From a virus: DNA of 33,189 nt. Shown in pieces: positions 18,635 through 29,900 of this stretch. The translations under genes and the position numbers were made by a program. Under the pieces are notes generated by a model. The model was given only the letters and a program-made list of their open reading frames with translations, was not told where the DNA came from and did no database searches. The DNA lies in the IMG/VR virus record IMGVR_UViG_3300017773_000066, positions 1 to 33,189 of that record; one strand, given 5' to 3'. Each line of letters opens with the position of its first letter. Positions within the stretch are counted from its first letter, which is position 1.

Positions 18635-18645
18635 AATTTAATTCA

Positions 18646-19116
18646 ATGAATAATAACATCGAAAAGCGTAAAGAACATAGTGTTTCTACGCATCGAGAAA
18701 TAATATTAGAACTTCAGCAATATCTAGTAGATAGAGCCGATGGGGTAAATATTGTAAAGGGAAGAGTAACGGATTTGTTTCCACTCAAGCATGCGTTTGC
18801 AGACAATATCTATGTTAGACAAATGTCAATGCAGCAGAACTCTTTTCTTGTTGGAGCAATACACAAGCATGAACATGTTTGGTTTTTACTTAGCGGCCAT
18901 ATCACGGTCGTAACAGAAGACTCAGTAGAAGAGTTTATCGCTCCATGTTATACAGTATCAAAACCCGGTAGTAAAAGAGTAATCTTTGCAAATGTTGATT
19001 CAGTGTTTGTTAATGTACACAAAAATCCTGACAACACGCGAGATATAAGCACGTTAGACAAACAAATAGTTTGCGATACGTGGGAAGAGTATAACGAATA
19101 TATTAAAAATAAATAG
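18646..19116 (+). CDS. Cupin-domain protein in the virion gene cluster
   Basis: A 156-residue protein. Residues 70-140 form a single cupin-like barrel: GAIHKHEHVWFLLSGHITVV with His73, His75 and His77 gives the metal-binding His cluster of the first cupin motif, and VFVNVHKNPDNTRD with a later His gives the second. No substrate-specific residues were seen, so any oxygenase, isomerase or sugar-binding role is open. Cupin proteins occur in marine phage structural modules, where some are thought to bind glycans or act in assembly. The gene has its own 35-base leader with a perfect inverted repeat and is immediately followed by the next ORF. Confidence 0.75.
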   Translation: MNNNIEKRKEHSVSTHREIILELQQYLVDRADGVNIVKGRVTDLFPLKHAFADNIYVRQMSMQQNSFLVGAIHKHEHVWFLLSGHITVVTEDSVEEFIAPCYTVSKPGSKRVIFANVDSVFVNVHKNPDNTRDISTLDKQIVCDTWEEYNEYIKNK

Positions 19117-19764
19117 ATGAGTTTTTTAATAGCAGGAGCAGTAGTAGCCGTTGGAGCTGGAGCAGCAAAAGCAATATCAGGTGGCGTTCAAAAAAAGAAA
19201 GCCAAAGCAGCAGCGGCAACAGCACAAGCAGAACTTGAAGCTCAAAAAGAGGCTTTCAAGAATTTAGACAAAAGTAATCCATACGCTAATCTTCAAAATA
19301 CAATGGAAGACTTAACGGTTAACCAAGAAGAAGCTCAGTTTGTAGCTGAGAAACAAGCGCAATCACAAGCAAACATATTATCAGATTTAAGAGGTGCAGC
19401 CGGTGGATCTGGCATTGCTTCTTTAGCTCAGACGTTAGCTAATCAAGGATCTGAAAACGCTCGTAAAGCCGCTATATCTATAGGTAAGCAAGAGCAAGCT
19501 AATCAAATGAAAGAAAGACAGCAAGCTGCAGCAATACAAAAAGCAGAGCGCCAAGGAGAGATTATGTCAAGAAACATGAAGCAGCAAGAAGTTCAAACCT
19601 TAATGGGTATGGCTGGTCAAGACGTAGCTTCAGCTCAACAAGCGGTTGCAGCCGCAGACCAAAAGATGTGGTCAGGTATCGGTCAAGTAGGAAATGTAGG
19701 AATGCAAGTGGCTACTGGCGGTATAGACTTAGGCGGTGGTGTTGGTGGCGGTGCAACTGGATAA
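19117..19764 (+). CDS. Internal-virion-type protein with hydrophobic N-terminus
   Basis: A 215-residue protein starting directly after the cupin stop. Residues 1-22 (MSFLIAGAVVAVGAGAAKAI) are a Gly/Ala-rich hydrophobic segment that could insert in a membrane. Residues 28-180 are Ala/Gln/Lys/Glu-rich helix, consistent with a coiled coil, and the C-terminus is Gly-rich. Size, composition and position before two further helical proteins resemble T7-type internal core proteins that are ejected with the DNA and span the host envelope. No lysozyme motif was seen. Internal virion protein is inferred from composition and context. Confidence 0.65.
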   Translation: MSFLIAGAVVAVGAGAAKAISGGVQKKKAKAAAATAQAELEAQKEAFKNLDKSNPYANLQNTMEDLTVNQEEAQFVAEKQAQSQANILSDLRGAAGGSGIASLAQTLANQGSENARKAAISIGKQEQANQMKERQQAAAIQKAERQGEIMSRNMKQQEVQTLMGMAGQDVASAQQAVAAADQKMWSGIGQVGNVGMQVATGGIDLGGGVGGGATG

Positions 19765-19774
19765 TAAAAGAAAT

Positions 19775-20974
19775 ATGGCAATAGATTATACATCAGGAGG
19801 TCCTAAACTAAAAGGAGGATTAGACGCTAATACCATGAAGATCATGGGTGAAGTTTCACAAGCTAAATATAAAGTTGGTAAATATGCTGAGAAAGGTATG
19901 GGCGATGCTCTTTCTGATCTTGGTAAAGCGGGTTTAGACGCCGCTATAGATGTTACTAAACAAAAGAAAGCAGAAGAAAAGGCTGTAAACGATAAGCTTG
20001 ATAAAGTAAGTGAAGAGGTTTTAGCGTTGCAAGGCGGTCTTGGCGACAACTACTTTGACTCTATACATGATGACCTGGAAGAGTTAAGGCAAAGATATTT
20101 AGCGGCAGACAACGATAAAGAAAGAGCTAGAATATTTAATGAAATGAATGCTTATAAGACTGAAACAGAAGCAGCAAAAACCGCTAGAAACGATTTAGCT
20201 GACAGTCAAACGGGAGGCTTATTTAGTAACAGTATGTCAACAGATGACAAGCATATCATATCTGAGTTTTTAGGAAACAAAACAACAATATCTAAAAATG
20301 CTGACGGTCAAAGAGTACACACTATAAGCATGCCTGATGGAACTCAAATGATGATGACTGCAGACGAGATAAACGGATTATCAAACTTTAAAGCTAATGA
20401 GTTTGATCAAATGCTAACGGAAGATATGCAAACGGCTTTAACCACCGGGCAAAGTAATGGATATTACAATCCAACAGAAACAAAAAGAAAAATAGAAAAC
20501 TCTATAACAGACGATAACATAGGCTCTCTTATAAACGATCCTATGGGCGGTGGTGGTTCATTTAAAGATGATCTAGCTGAAGGATTAAAAAATTCTAACC
20601 TACAGTATAAAGACTTAGGAAACTTGCTAGAAGAAGGCGCTATACAACCTCAAAACGATGAAGAGTTTTGGTACGACAATATAAGCGAAGAAGATATTCA
20701 AGCTATATCAGAAGCTTTAACAAATCCAAACAACCAATACTACGATCCAAAAGTTACTAAGTCAGCTTTAACAAACTACTTTTCTGCTATAGTAGACAGC
20801 AATAATGCTAGTGGTACTGATTTCTATGAAAAATCTCTTGTAGCAGGAGCTGAAGACAAAGGACAAGCTAGTGCAATACAAGATGTTGCTGAAGCGGAGA
20901 AGAAAAAAGAATTAGGTTACAATCCATCTGGTAGCGTAGATGATTATATGAGTATATTACAAGGCGATAAATAA
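19775..20974 (+). CDS. Helical internal-virion candidate
   Basis: A 399-residue protein. I chose the ATG at 19775 because an upstream in-frame ATG at 19736 would overlap the preceding gene and add a 13-residue unlikely leader, whereas 19775 opens with MAIDYTSGG eleven bases after the previous stop. The sequence is charged and mainly helical (residues about 60-150 coiled-coil-like), with Asn/Gln-rich parts near 190-290. No motif or export signal was recognised. Position between the small hydrophobic protein and the giant polyvalent protein suggests it is packaged with them as part of an ejected internal-virion complex. Confidence 0.65.
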   Translation: MAIDYTSGGPKLKGGLDANTMKIMGEVSQAKYKVGKYAEKGMGDALSDLGKAGLDAAIDVTKQKKAEEKAVNDKLDKVSEEVLALQGGLGDNYFDSIHDDLEELRQRYLAADNDKERARIFNEMNAYKTETEAAKTARNDLADSQTGGLFSNSMSTDDKHIISEFLGNKTTISKNADGQRVHTISMPDGTQMMMTADEINGLSNFKANEFDQMLTEDMQTALTTGQSNGYYNPTETKRKIENSITDDNIGSLINDPMGGGGSFKDDLAEGLKNSNLQYKDLGNLLEEGAIQPQNDEEFWYDNISEEDIQAISEALTNPNNQYYDPKVTKSALTNYFSAIVDSNNASGTDFYEKSLVAGAEDKGQASAIQDVAEAEKKKELGYNPSGSVDDYMSILQGDK

Positions 20975-20976
20975 TT

Positions 20977-23900
20977 ATGACTGAAGAAAAAGTTAGAGAG
21001 GTTGTTCAATTAATGATTGATAACAACGAGTCACCAGAAGATATAAAAAGATTTGTTAAAAAAGCTAAAAATTTTTTAGACAGTCAAACAAAGGAAGACC
21101 AAACACAGTCGGATGCCACTGTGACGGAAGAAAGTACGGCATCCACTTTGGAAGATGGTTCTTCGGATTCGCTGCAACTAGATGATGAAGCTCAGCAAAT
21201 TGTAAACAGCTATCACCCTAACTATAAAAATTTAGAAGCCGATATAAAAAGTGGAAAAATAACAAACCAGCAAGTTATTGATTTCTACAGTACTACCAGC
21301 AAAGATGCTGAAGAGCCAAGCGTTACTCTGAAGCCTACTAGAAATCAAGAGCTGCAAGGCTTTTATGACAAGTACAGAAGAGAAGGAGAAACTAATGAAG
21401 AACTCATGCAGCGCATAAGCCCTGTTGAAATGAGAGCTGACGTTACCCAAGGTGAGCCTCTAAGTCTTGAAGAACAAATGCTAGCAGCTGGAGCTCAAAC
21501 ACAAACGTCTTACATGGGTAGTGATGTTAAAGCTCCTGGAAGCATGCCAACAACTACTATAGACGGTGTAGTATATAATCCTAACGATCTTTTTGGAAAC
21601 GCTTATACGTTGGCAGATGGATCTACAGCTAGTCAAGACGATATAAAAAGATTTGAAGAGCTTAAAATGTTATACGAATACCAGCAGTTTGAAATAGCCG
21701 ACCCAAACAGAACAAGGTCTCGATTGGCTGGTGAGTACGATGAAATGTCTGACATAGAGATACAGCAAAAGTTTATTGAAGATCCAAAAAAAGCAGAAGA
21801 GCAAGATCAACAAGTCGCGGTAGTTGAAAACCAATTTAACTTTAAAGACTACCAAAACTATAAAAGTGAAAAAACAACTAATGATTTTTCTAAATATGTA
21901 GCGGAAAACACAGCTGACATAACGGCTAGAATGCAAGCTGAATTTAACGAAAGAGCTATAGGTATAACAGATAAAGCGGAGTTAGAAAAACTAAAAGAGG
22001 TTGTACAAGAAAAATACTCTTCTGAGTATACAGATTTTGCAGATAAAAAGTGGGATGCTTGGGTTGAATCATACAAGCCTAAATACTCTTTGTGGGACGG
22101 AAAGCTTAAAGATATATCGCTAAAGCTAGACGAAAAAGGCTTTGCAGATTTATCTGGCCCTGAAAAAAAGCAGGCTTTGCAAGAAGTCTTAGATGAGCAA
22201 ATGAGGCTTATAGGAGATGTTCCTCAAGCTGAAGACATGAAGAACGAATACTGGGCTCACTTTTATGATAAGCTCTCAACAGACCCCGAGAAAGGCTACA
22301 CTCAATTTGCTATTAAAGATATAGCTACTCAAGTTGGAAACGACGCTGAAAAAGAACTAAAAAAACTAGCTAAAAACTACAAGACTATATACTCTTCTGT
22401 TGGAGGTGGTACTATGGCTGGAAGTAGCACTACTACAACGCCTATGCAACAAGCTGTAAGAGATAATCCTAGTCTTGCTACAGCTATGAAGTATAGAGAT
22501 AGAATATTAGACAACCCAGAGGCAATGTCTGAAAGTGGTTTTGTAAACTACTTTAGAGGTTTAACTTCTATGGAAGGTTACAAATACATACCTTTTGCAG
22601 GTGGAGCTATTGATATGGCTGAGAAATATGAAATATTAAAGCTTTCTAAAAAAGAAAACAGAACTCAATCAGAAGAAGACGCATTAGCTTTATATCAACT
22701 AAACAATTTATCAAACCAAAAAGTATCAGAGCTGTCTACAGGTTACAACGCTGGTAAGCAAACTGCCGAGTCATTACCTTTTATGGCTGAAATAATTGCT
22801 ACTGGAGGTATTTATTCTACCGTTAAAGAAGGTACTCAAAAAGGTATTAAAAAAGCCTTGGTCAAAAGAATAGATGACACTTTAGCTAAAAACATGAGAT
22901 TTAAAAAAGGAACTTCTCAAATGTTGTTTGTTCCTAAAAACACTAAGTTTCAAGTTATAGACAAAGCGTCTGATGCTATAGGTGTTATAGCTGCAGCTAC
23001 AGCTCAATCTACAGCTCAACCTCAAAGATACTTAGCTGGAACATTTGAAAACATGACGCCTCAAATGGCTTTTGCTTATACTGATCAGTCTGATGGATTA
23101 GTAAATACTATAACAGAGCAAGGCGATGGATTTACAAAAGCTTTTTCAAAAGCATACGCTACAAACTCTTTAGAGTATATAACAGAACGTATGGGTACGC
23201 TAGCTCCTAGCGCTATAAAAAAGCTTATACCTAAAGGAACATCAGATGAGTTTGTTAAAAGATTGTCTCTAGGCGTTTACATGCGCAAATTTGGGTTAAA
23301 CAAAGCTGAAGCTGTAGCTCACTTTACAAAAAATCAAGCTGGTTGGAACGGTGTATTAGGTGAAATATCTGAAGAGATGTACAATATACCACTATCTAAC
23401 TTAGTAAACGGGCAAGGTTTAAACTTTGGAGATTTTGGTATGCAAGAGTTTAAAGAGATGGCCATAAGTATAGGCTCAACTTCTTTAGCTTTTGGAGGTG
23501 GTAGTGTTGCATATAATAATTCTATAGGTAGACAAAACCCTGCTTACTACGTGGATAATCAAAGGTTTGAAGATAAAAAAGCAGCATTAAAAAAACTAAA
23601 GCAATTAAAGTCTGATGGCAAGTTAGATGCTAATACAGATATAGAGGTAAGAAATGACTTCGTGGCTTTTGATGAGTTTTCAAATTACTTAGAGCAAAAC
23701 GGCTTGAGTAATGATATTATAAAAACTGGAGGTAAAGGCGTACCTCAAGAAGCTATAACAGCTACAGAAGTAGAAATGCTTAATGAAATAGAAAGCCCAG
23801 AGCTTAGAAGTCAGCTTGAAGAAATAAGTGGAGAGCTTGGTAGTTTAGAACAAAAGAAACAGGATATACTAAACAGACCTACTAAAGGTAAACAAGACGT

Positions 23901-26900
23901 TGCAAAACAAGCTGCACAAATAGAAGAGATAGACGCTGAAATATCTAGACTTACTGAAGCTAAAAACACAGTATTAAGTCCAGTAAAAGAGTCTATAATA
24001 GAATATAAAAAAGAAGAAAGATATAAGCAACAACTAGCTAACGCTAAAGAAGCTCAAAAAAGTTTAAATAAAACTTCACCTATAAAAACTAGGTTTGTAG
24101 AGGCGCCTGACGCAGAATCTGCGGCTGAGTTAATGAGACAAGATGTTTTAAACGCTAACGGATTACAGCAAGTAGAAGGAACTCCAGGTAGTAGCGATGA
24201 TGGTAATCTATACATCGACATAAACACTGGTAACGAAGTTGTGTTAGATCAAGGGTCTTTAAACAAAATTGGACAAGTTATCAACGAATCTAAAACAGCA
24301 CATGGTTTTGCCGGTAATTTTCTTGATCCTACTACTGGAGAAAGACTGCTTGTAATAAACAAGCAAGCAGCCGTAGAGGGTATGGGTATGAACGTAGCTT
24401 CTCACGAGTTCTTTCATGAGTTTTTAAGAAATACATTAAGAAATAATCCTGAAGTTTCTGTGGCCTTAGGAAGAGCTCTTCAAGGTTATTTAGCTAACAT
24501 AGATCCAAGACAAGTTAGAGATAGTGATTTTAGAAATAGATTAGCAGCATATCAAAATGCTCCAGAGTCTATACAAACCGAAGAGACGATGGCTATATTT
24601 GCTGACGCCTTAGCTAACGGCACTATGCAGTACAACGAAAATGCTATGACTAAGCTTGGAGATATTATTAGAAGAATAATGCAGGGCCTTGGTATGCGCG
24701 TTAAGTTTAAGTCTGGTAGAGATGTTTTTAATTTTGTAAAAGATTACAATAAAGCTATTGAGTCAGGAAAAGGTTTAAATAGAGGTTTAAGAAAAACTGC
24801 TATTGAAGGAGCTATAATAAGCGGAAACATAAAAGCTGAAGCTCAGCTTCTTAAAAACATGGTTGCTGGTTTTAATAAACAGATAAAAGCAGACATGCCT
24901 GATGTAGAAGATCTAACACTTGATGATTTAGAAGCTATGGGCGTTAGGTTTTCAAAGGAAGGCTTGCCAGCTGAAAAGATGAGCAAGGAAGAGCTAGCTA
25001 AGTCTGTTAATGATACTATGGCTCCTCTAATAAACCTTAAAAAGAAAAGAAACAACGGCACTATAACAGAGCAAGAAGAGCGTATGCTTGATCGTATGCA
25101 AGCTGACATACCTGGTAGAGCCGCTTTCTTTTACACGGGTATGGCTCAAGATGCTTTTAGCAGATCTTTAAATTTAGCTCCAACAGAAGATATTAGAAAC
25201 GATCTATTAAACAATAAAGAAGACATAATGTCTCAGCTATTGTTTGATCCTGGAACAGCTACAGCTAAAGCTAGAACTGTGTTAGGCTTGCTTCAAGACT
25301 TTGACCCAGCAAAACATAAATATGAAAATGCAGCCGCTTATGTTAATCAGTTTTTTAAAAGAAGATCACAAGAAATATTTGCTAGAAGAGGAGTTGAAGA
25401 TGTAGCTACTAAGTCACAAGATCAAGACGAAGCTATAAAAAAGAAAGTTGAAGGTATGACAGGGCCTAGCTCTGATCAAGTAGAAGCTAAAACTAAAGGT
25501 AGAGTTTTAGGCGCTGATCTTGGTTTACACAAATACGATCAAGACGGAAACAGAGTAGATGATTTAAGAAAAGAAGCTGACAAGCAGTTAGATATGTTAT
25601 TAGAGCAAGACTCTCCTACGTTTGCTGAGTCCCCTTCTTTTACAGCTCCTTTTATATCTGAAGTATCAGGAGTGCCAGCTAAAAAAATAACAGATAAAAC
25701 AGCAAACTTAAATCAACACCTAGGGCCAGCTAGAAGATTTAACGCTAAGTATAAGGACATGCTTATAGCAATGAGACCTAGGCATTACACCGTGAAAATG
25801 GTTCAATCTAAATCTGGTGAGTTTGAAGCTAGACCTGACAAAGCTATTGGTATACCTAACAAAATTAAAAGTTTAGGTTATAACAAAGGCACTAGAAAAT
25901 CTAACTTAACACCTTGGTATATCAAGCCTATAAGCTCGTCAGAGTTTGAAAATTTTATAGCCCCAAGAAATACAGATGGAACTGTAAATGAGAGTGATAG
26001 AAATATAGAGCAAAACAATAAAGGTTGGTTAAGCTTGCTTGATAAAGTTATGAGTAATCAAGAGATACGTATGGCTGCTATAGACAGAGGTTTACCTATG
26101 CAGTGGATTGGTAGAATGCGAGACGGTAACTCTAACTATTTATTTTCAAAAGAAATAAGAGAAATGGGCACAGATAACGAGGCTGTGTTCTACGCTAGAC
26201 TACCTGAGCTTGGTTCTCAACCAATGACGTCTGATCCTAAGTCTATACAAAATGCTTTAATGCTAGTTTATCCAGACATAATGACTAGAGGCACAGCTGG
26301 TAAAATAGCTAAGTCAATATCTAAGTTTATAAAACAATACAAAACAATAGAGCAAGGCTTCGCTGGGCTTGATAAAGTACCGCCAAGAACTTTTGAAGAG
26401 TTTTTAGCAGACAACATAAATTTACCCGAGTTTAATATAACTAAACTTCTTGACGTAAAGCAAGATGGTAAGTTGATGAAAAACTCAGACTTATACGACA
26501 ATATAGAGTTTGTTAAAAACCAAAGAGCTTCTGTAGTTAACATGGGTAATTACATGATACAAGACCTTGGCATGAAACCTTCTGAAGTAATCAGATATAT
26601 GTTAGCTTACTTAAAGCCGATGTATGCTGGTGCTAGTAAAATAGGTAGAGGTAGTATTGGTGTAAAAGAAGATGGAACTCTTTTTTACAAAGAAGGTTTT
26701 GAAAGCGGTACACCTAGAGGCATGGTATTTGAAAGCGTTGGTGATTTTATTAAAAACGCAGTAAACAAAATAGAAGGCGTAAACATCGATATGTCTAAGG
26801 TTACTGACGCCGGCGGAAGTATACAAGGTAAAAAAATGCTAGAAGTATATAGCGCTGATGTATCAGCTTTACCTCAAAGTGCTAAGGGTATGATGAACAA

Positions 26901-29900
26901 GCTGAAAAAGCTTGGTGAAAAAGAATTTTTTAAAGCTGTAGATAAAGAAACAAAAGAGGTTCGCCAGCTTATAGATGTAATGATGAGGTATTTTGTTGAC
27001 CAAGTTAAAGATGGTAATTTAGGTAGAAACGATTTAGCAATGATGATGTTGTCTATGAACGCTGGTTTAGACACGCCTATGAGAAGAGCCGCTAACTTAG
27101 CATATATAGGATCTGATGTTGAAAACATGGATCCTAGCGATATGACTAAAGAAACAGTAGCTTACGAGCACATGATTCCAGCAAATTACATGGCTGTTAA
27201 AATACTAGATCAGTATATGAACAAAGGTGGTATACCAAATCTAGATGAGTTTTATAAAAACTACAACGTAGCTATTATATCAGCAAAGATGGACGATGTT
27301 TTAAAGAAGCAAGGTCTACTTTCTATGATGCCTGTAAATTACGATTTAGATATGCCTTCTTGGACTAGGTATTACAATTTTAGAACTCAAGGGTTTAGTG
27401 ATGTTGTAGGCTTAAAAGCTTTAGACCCTAAAGCCGCAGATGTTTCTAGCACAGAGGCTTTTGAAAAAGCAAACAAGTTGTTAATTGACAGCCCAGTAGA
27501 TTTACAAAATAAAAAGAATTACGATAAAGCTATAAATAATGCTAGACTATTTTCTAAAGAAACACCTTCAAAAGGTATGTCTACGTTTGACTTTGACGAA
27601 ACCTTAATAGACAAAGGTGAAAACTTTATTATAGCTAAAAAAGACGGTCAAGAGGTTAAGATTAGTTCTGGTCAATGGCCAATACAAGGACCTCAATACG
27701 CGGCTGACGGTTGGAAGTTTGACTTTACAGACTTTGTAAATGTTAGAGGCGGTGTTGATGGACCGTTACTACAGAAAATGAAAAACCAAATAGCTAAGTA
27801 TGGATCTAAAAACGTATACGTTTTAACAGCTAGACCGGCTGAAGCTGCTACAGCTATACATGGCTGGTTAAAAACTAAAGGAATTAATATACCTTTAAAA
27901 AATATTACCGGCTTAGGAAACAGCACTGGAGATGCTAAGGCTCAATGGTTCATAGATAAGTACGCCGAAGGCTATAATGATATGTACTTTGTAGATGATG
28001 CTTTACCTAATGTTGAAGCTGTTAAACATGTGTTTGATCAGCTTGATATTAAGGGTAAGTCTGTCATTGTAAGACCTAGGTTTAGTCTTGATCCATCTGT
28101 AGAGCTTGACAATATGTTAGAGCGTAGCAAGGGTGTTGATAGAAACGCTGTGTTTAATAGAGTTCAAGCAAGAAACAAAGGAAAAGTAAACAAAGTAAGA
28201 CAGCTATTTATACCGCCAAGCGCTGATGATTTTGAAGGCCTGATGTATTATAATATGGGTAAAGGAAAACAAGGCGAGGCCGATGCTAAGTTTTTCAAAA
28301 ATATGTTTTATGATCCTTACAATAGAGCAGACAGAGAGCTTGATATGTACAAACAAACATTAAGAGAAGATGTTCAAGCTATAAAAAAACGTTTTCCTGA
28401 AGTAGCTAAAAAATTAAAAAAAGACTTTAGCAATACTGGATATACAAATGAGCAGGCTATGCGTATATACCTGTATCATCAAGTTGGATACGACGTGCCT
28501 GGTATGTCTGAAGCTGACGTCAACAATGTAGCACAAGCCGTAGCATTAGACCCTGAAATGACTATGTTTGCCAACTTAATTAGAAACGCTATGAAACTCG
28601 ACGAGTATGTGCAGCCAACTGTAGGTTGGAACGCTAGCTCTTTTAATGGAGATATGTCAGACGCGGCTAAGATCAAAAGAGATGGATACATGCAAGAGTG
28701 GAACGAAAACATTGAAGCTACGTTTACTCCTGAAATGTTAAACAAGCTAGAAGCCATACATGGGTCAGGATATAGAAGTGCCCTTGAAGACTCTATAGCT
28801 CGTATGAAGTCTGGTAGCAATAGACCTACTATAAAAGATAAAAGAGTTAACGGCTTTTTAGACTGGTTAAACGGCTCTGTTGGTGCTATCATGTTCTTTA
28901 ATGCTAGATCAGCTGTGCTACAAACTTTGTCTACGGTTAACTTTATTAACTTTGAAGACAATAATATATTCGCGGCTGCTAAAGCTTTTGCAAATCAAAA
29001 ACAGTATTGGGCAGACTTTGTTATGCTGTTCAACTCACCAATGCTTAGACAAAGAAGAGGAGGTTTACAATCAGACTTAAACGCTTCAGAGCTAGCACAA
29101 CTAGCAGAACAAGGAGGTGTTAAAGCTGTTATTGGTAGATTACTAGAGTTTGGTTTTACCCCTACACAAATAGCGGACAGCTTCGCTATATCTGCCGGTG
29201 GTTCTACATACTACAGAAACAGAGTAAATAAATATGTAAGCGAAGGTATGAGCCAGTCAGAAGCTGAAGCTCAAGCTTTTATAGACTTTCAAGAAATAGC
29301 AGAGGCTACTCAGCAGTCTAGTAGACCAGACAAAATATCTCAAGAGCAAGCATCAGTGTTAGGTCGTTTAATACTAGCGTTTCAAAACACTCCAATGCAG
29401 TACAACAGACTTATAAAGAAAGCTGCGTTAGACTTAATGAACGGTAGAGGTGATACTAAAGCTAACATATCTAGAATACTATACTATGGAGCTGTGCAAA
29501 ATATTATATTCTCATCTCTTCAAACAGCTTTATTTGCCGTGCTGTTCGATGACGATGATCAAGAAGAAGAGTTTTTAGACACAAAAATAGAACGTATAAC
29601 AAATGGAACTCTTGACTCACTACTTAGAGGTTCTGGTATATATGGCGCTGTATTATCTACAGTTAAAAACACTATCATGAAATACATGAGTGAGAGAGAA
29701 AAAGGTATGCGCGCTGACAACGGTAGAGTTTTAATTGAAGCTCTTAACGTGTCTCCACCTCTTGGATCAAAAGCTAGAAAACTATATTCAGCTATGACCA
29801 CAGACAAGTGGAATCAAGATATTTATGATAAAATACCTTTGTACAATATTGATAATCCAATATGGGATGCTGCAGGTAATACTGTCGAAGCTGTAACAAA

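Noticed and set aside
19736-19774. Upstream ATG extension of the 19775 gene
   Set aside because: It would overlap the preceding gene by 29 bases with an atypical N-terminus; the ATG at 19775 follows the stop closely and opens a sensible sequence.
28479-28961. 160-residue minus-strand ORF
   Set aside because: It is antisense to the giant gene, has no start context or motif, and reflects the codon bias of the sense strand.
28880-29080. 66-residue + strand ORF within the giant gene
   Set aside because: Out-of-frame overlap with the conserved LPD38-like region; no independent support.
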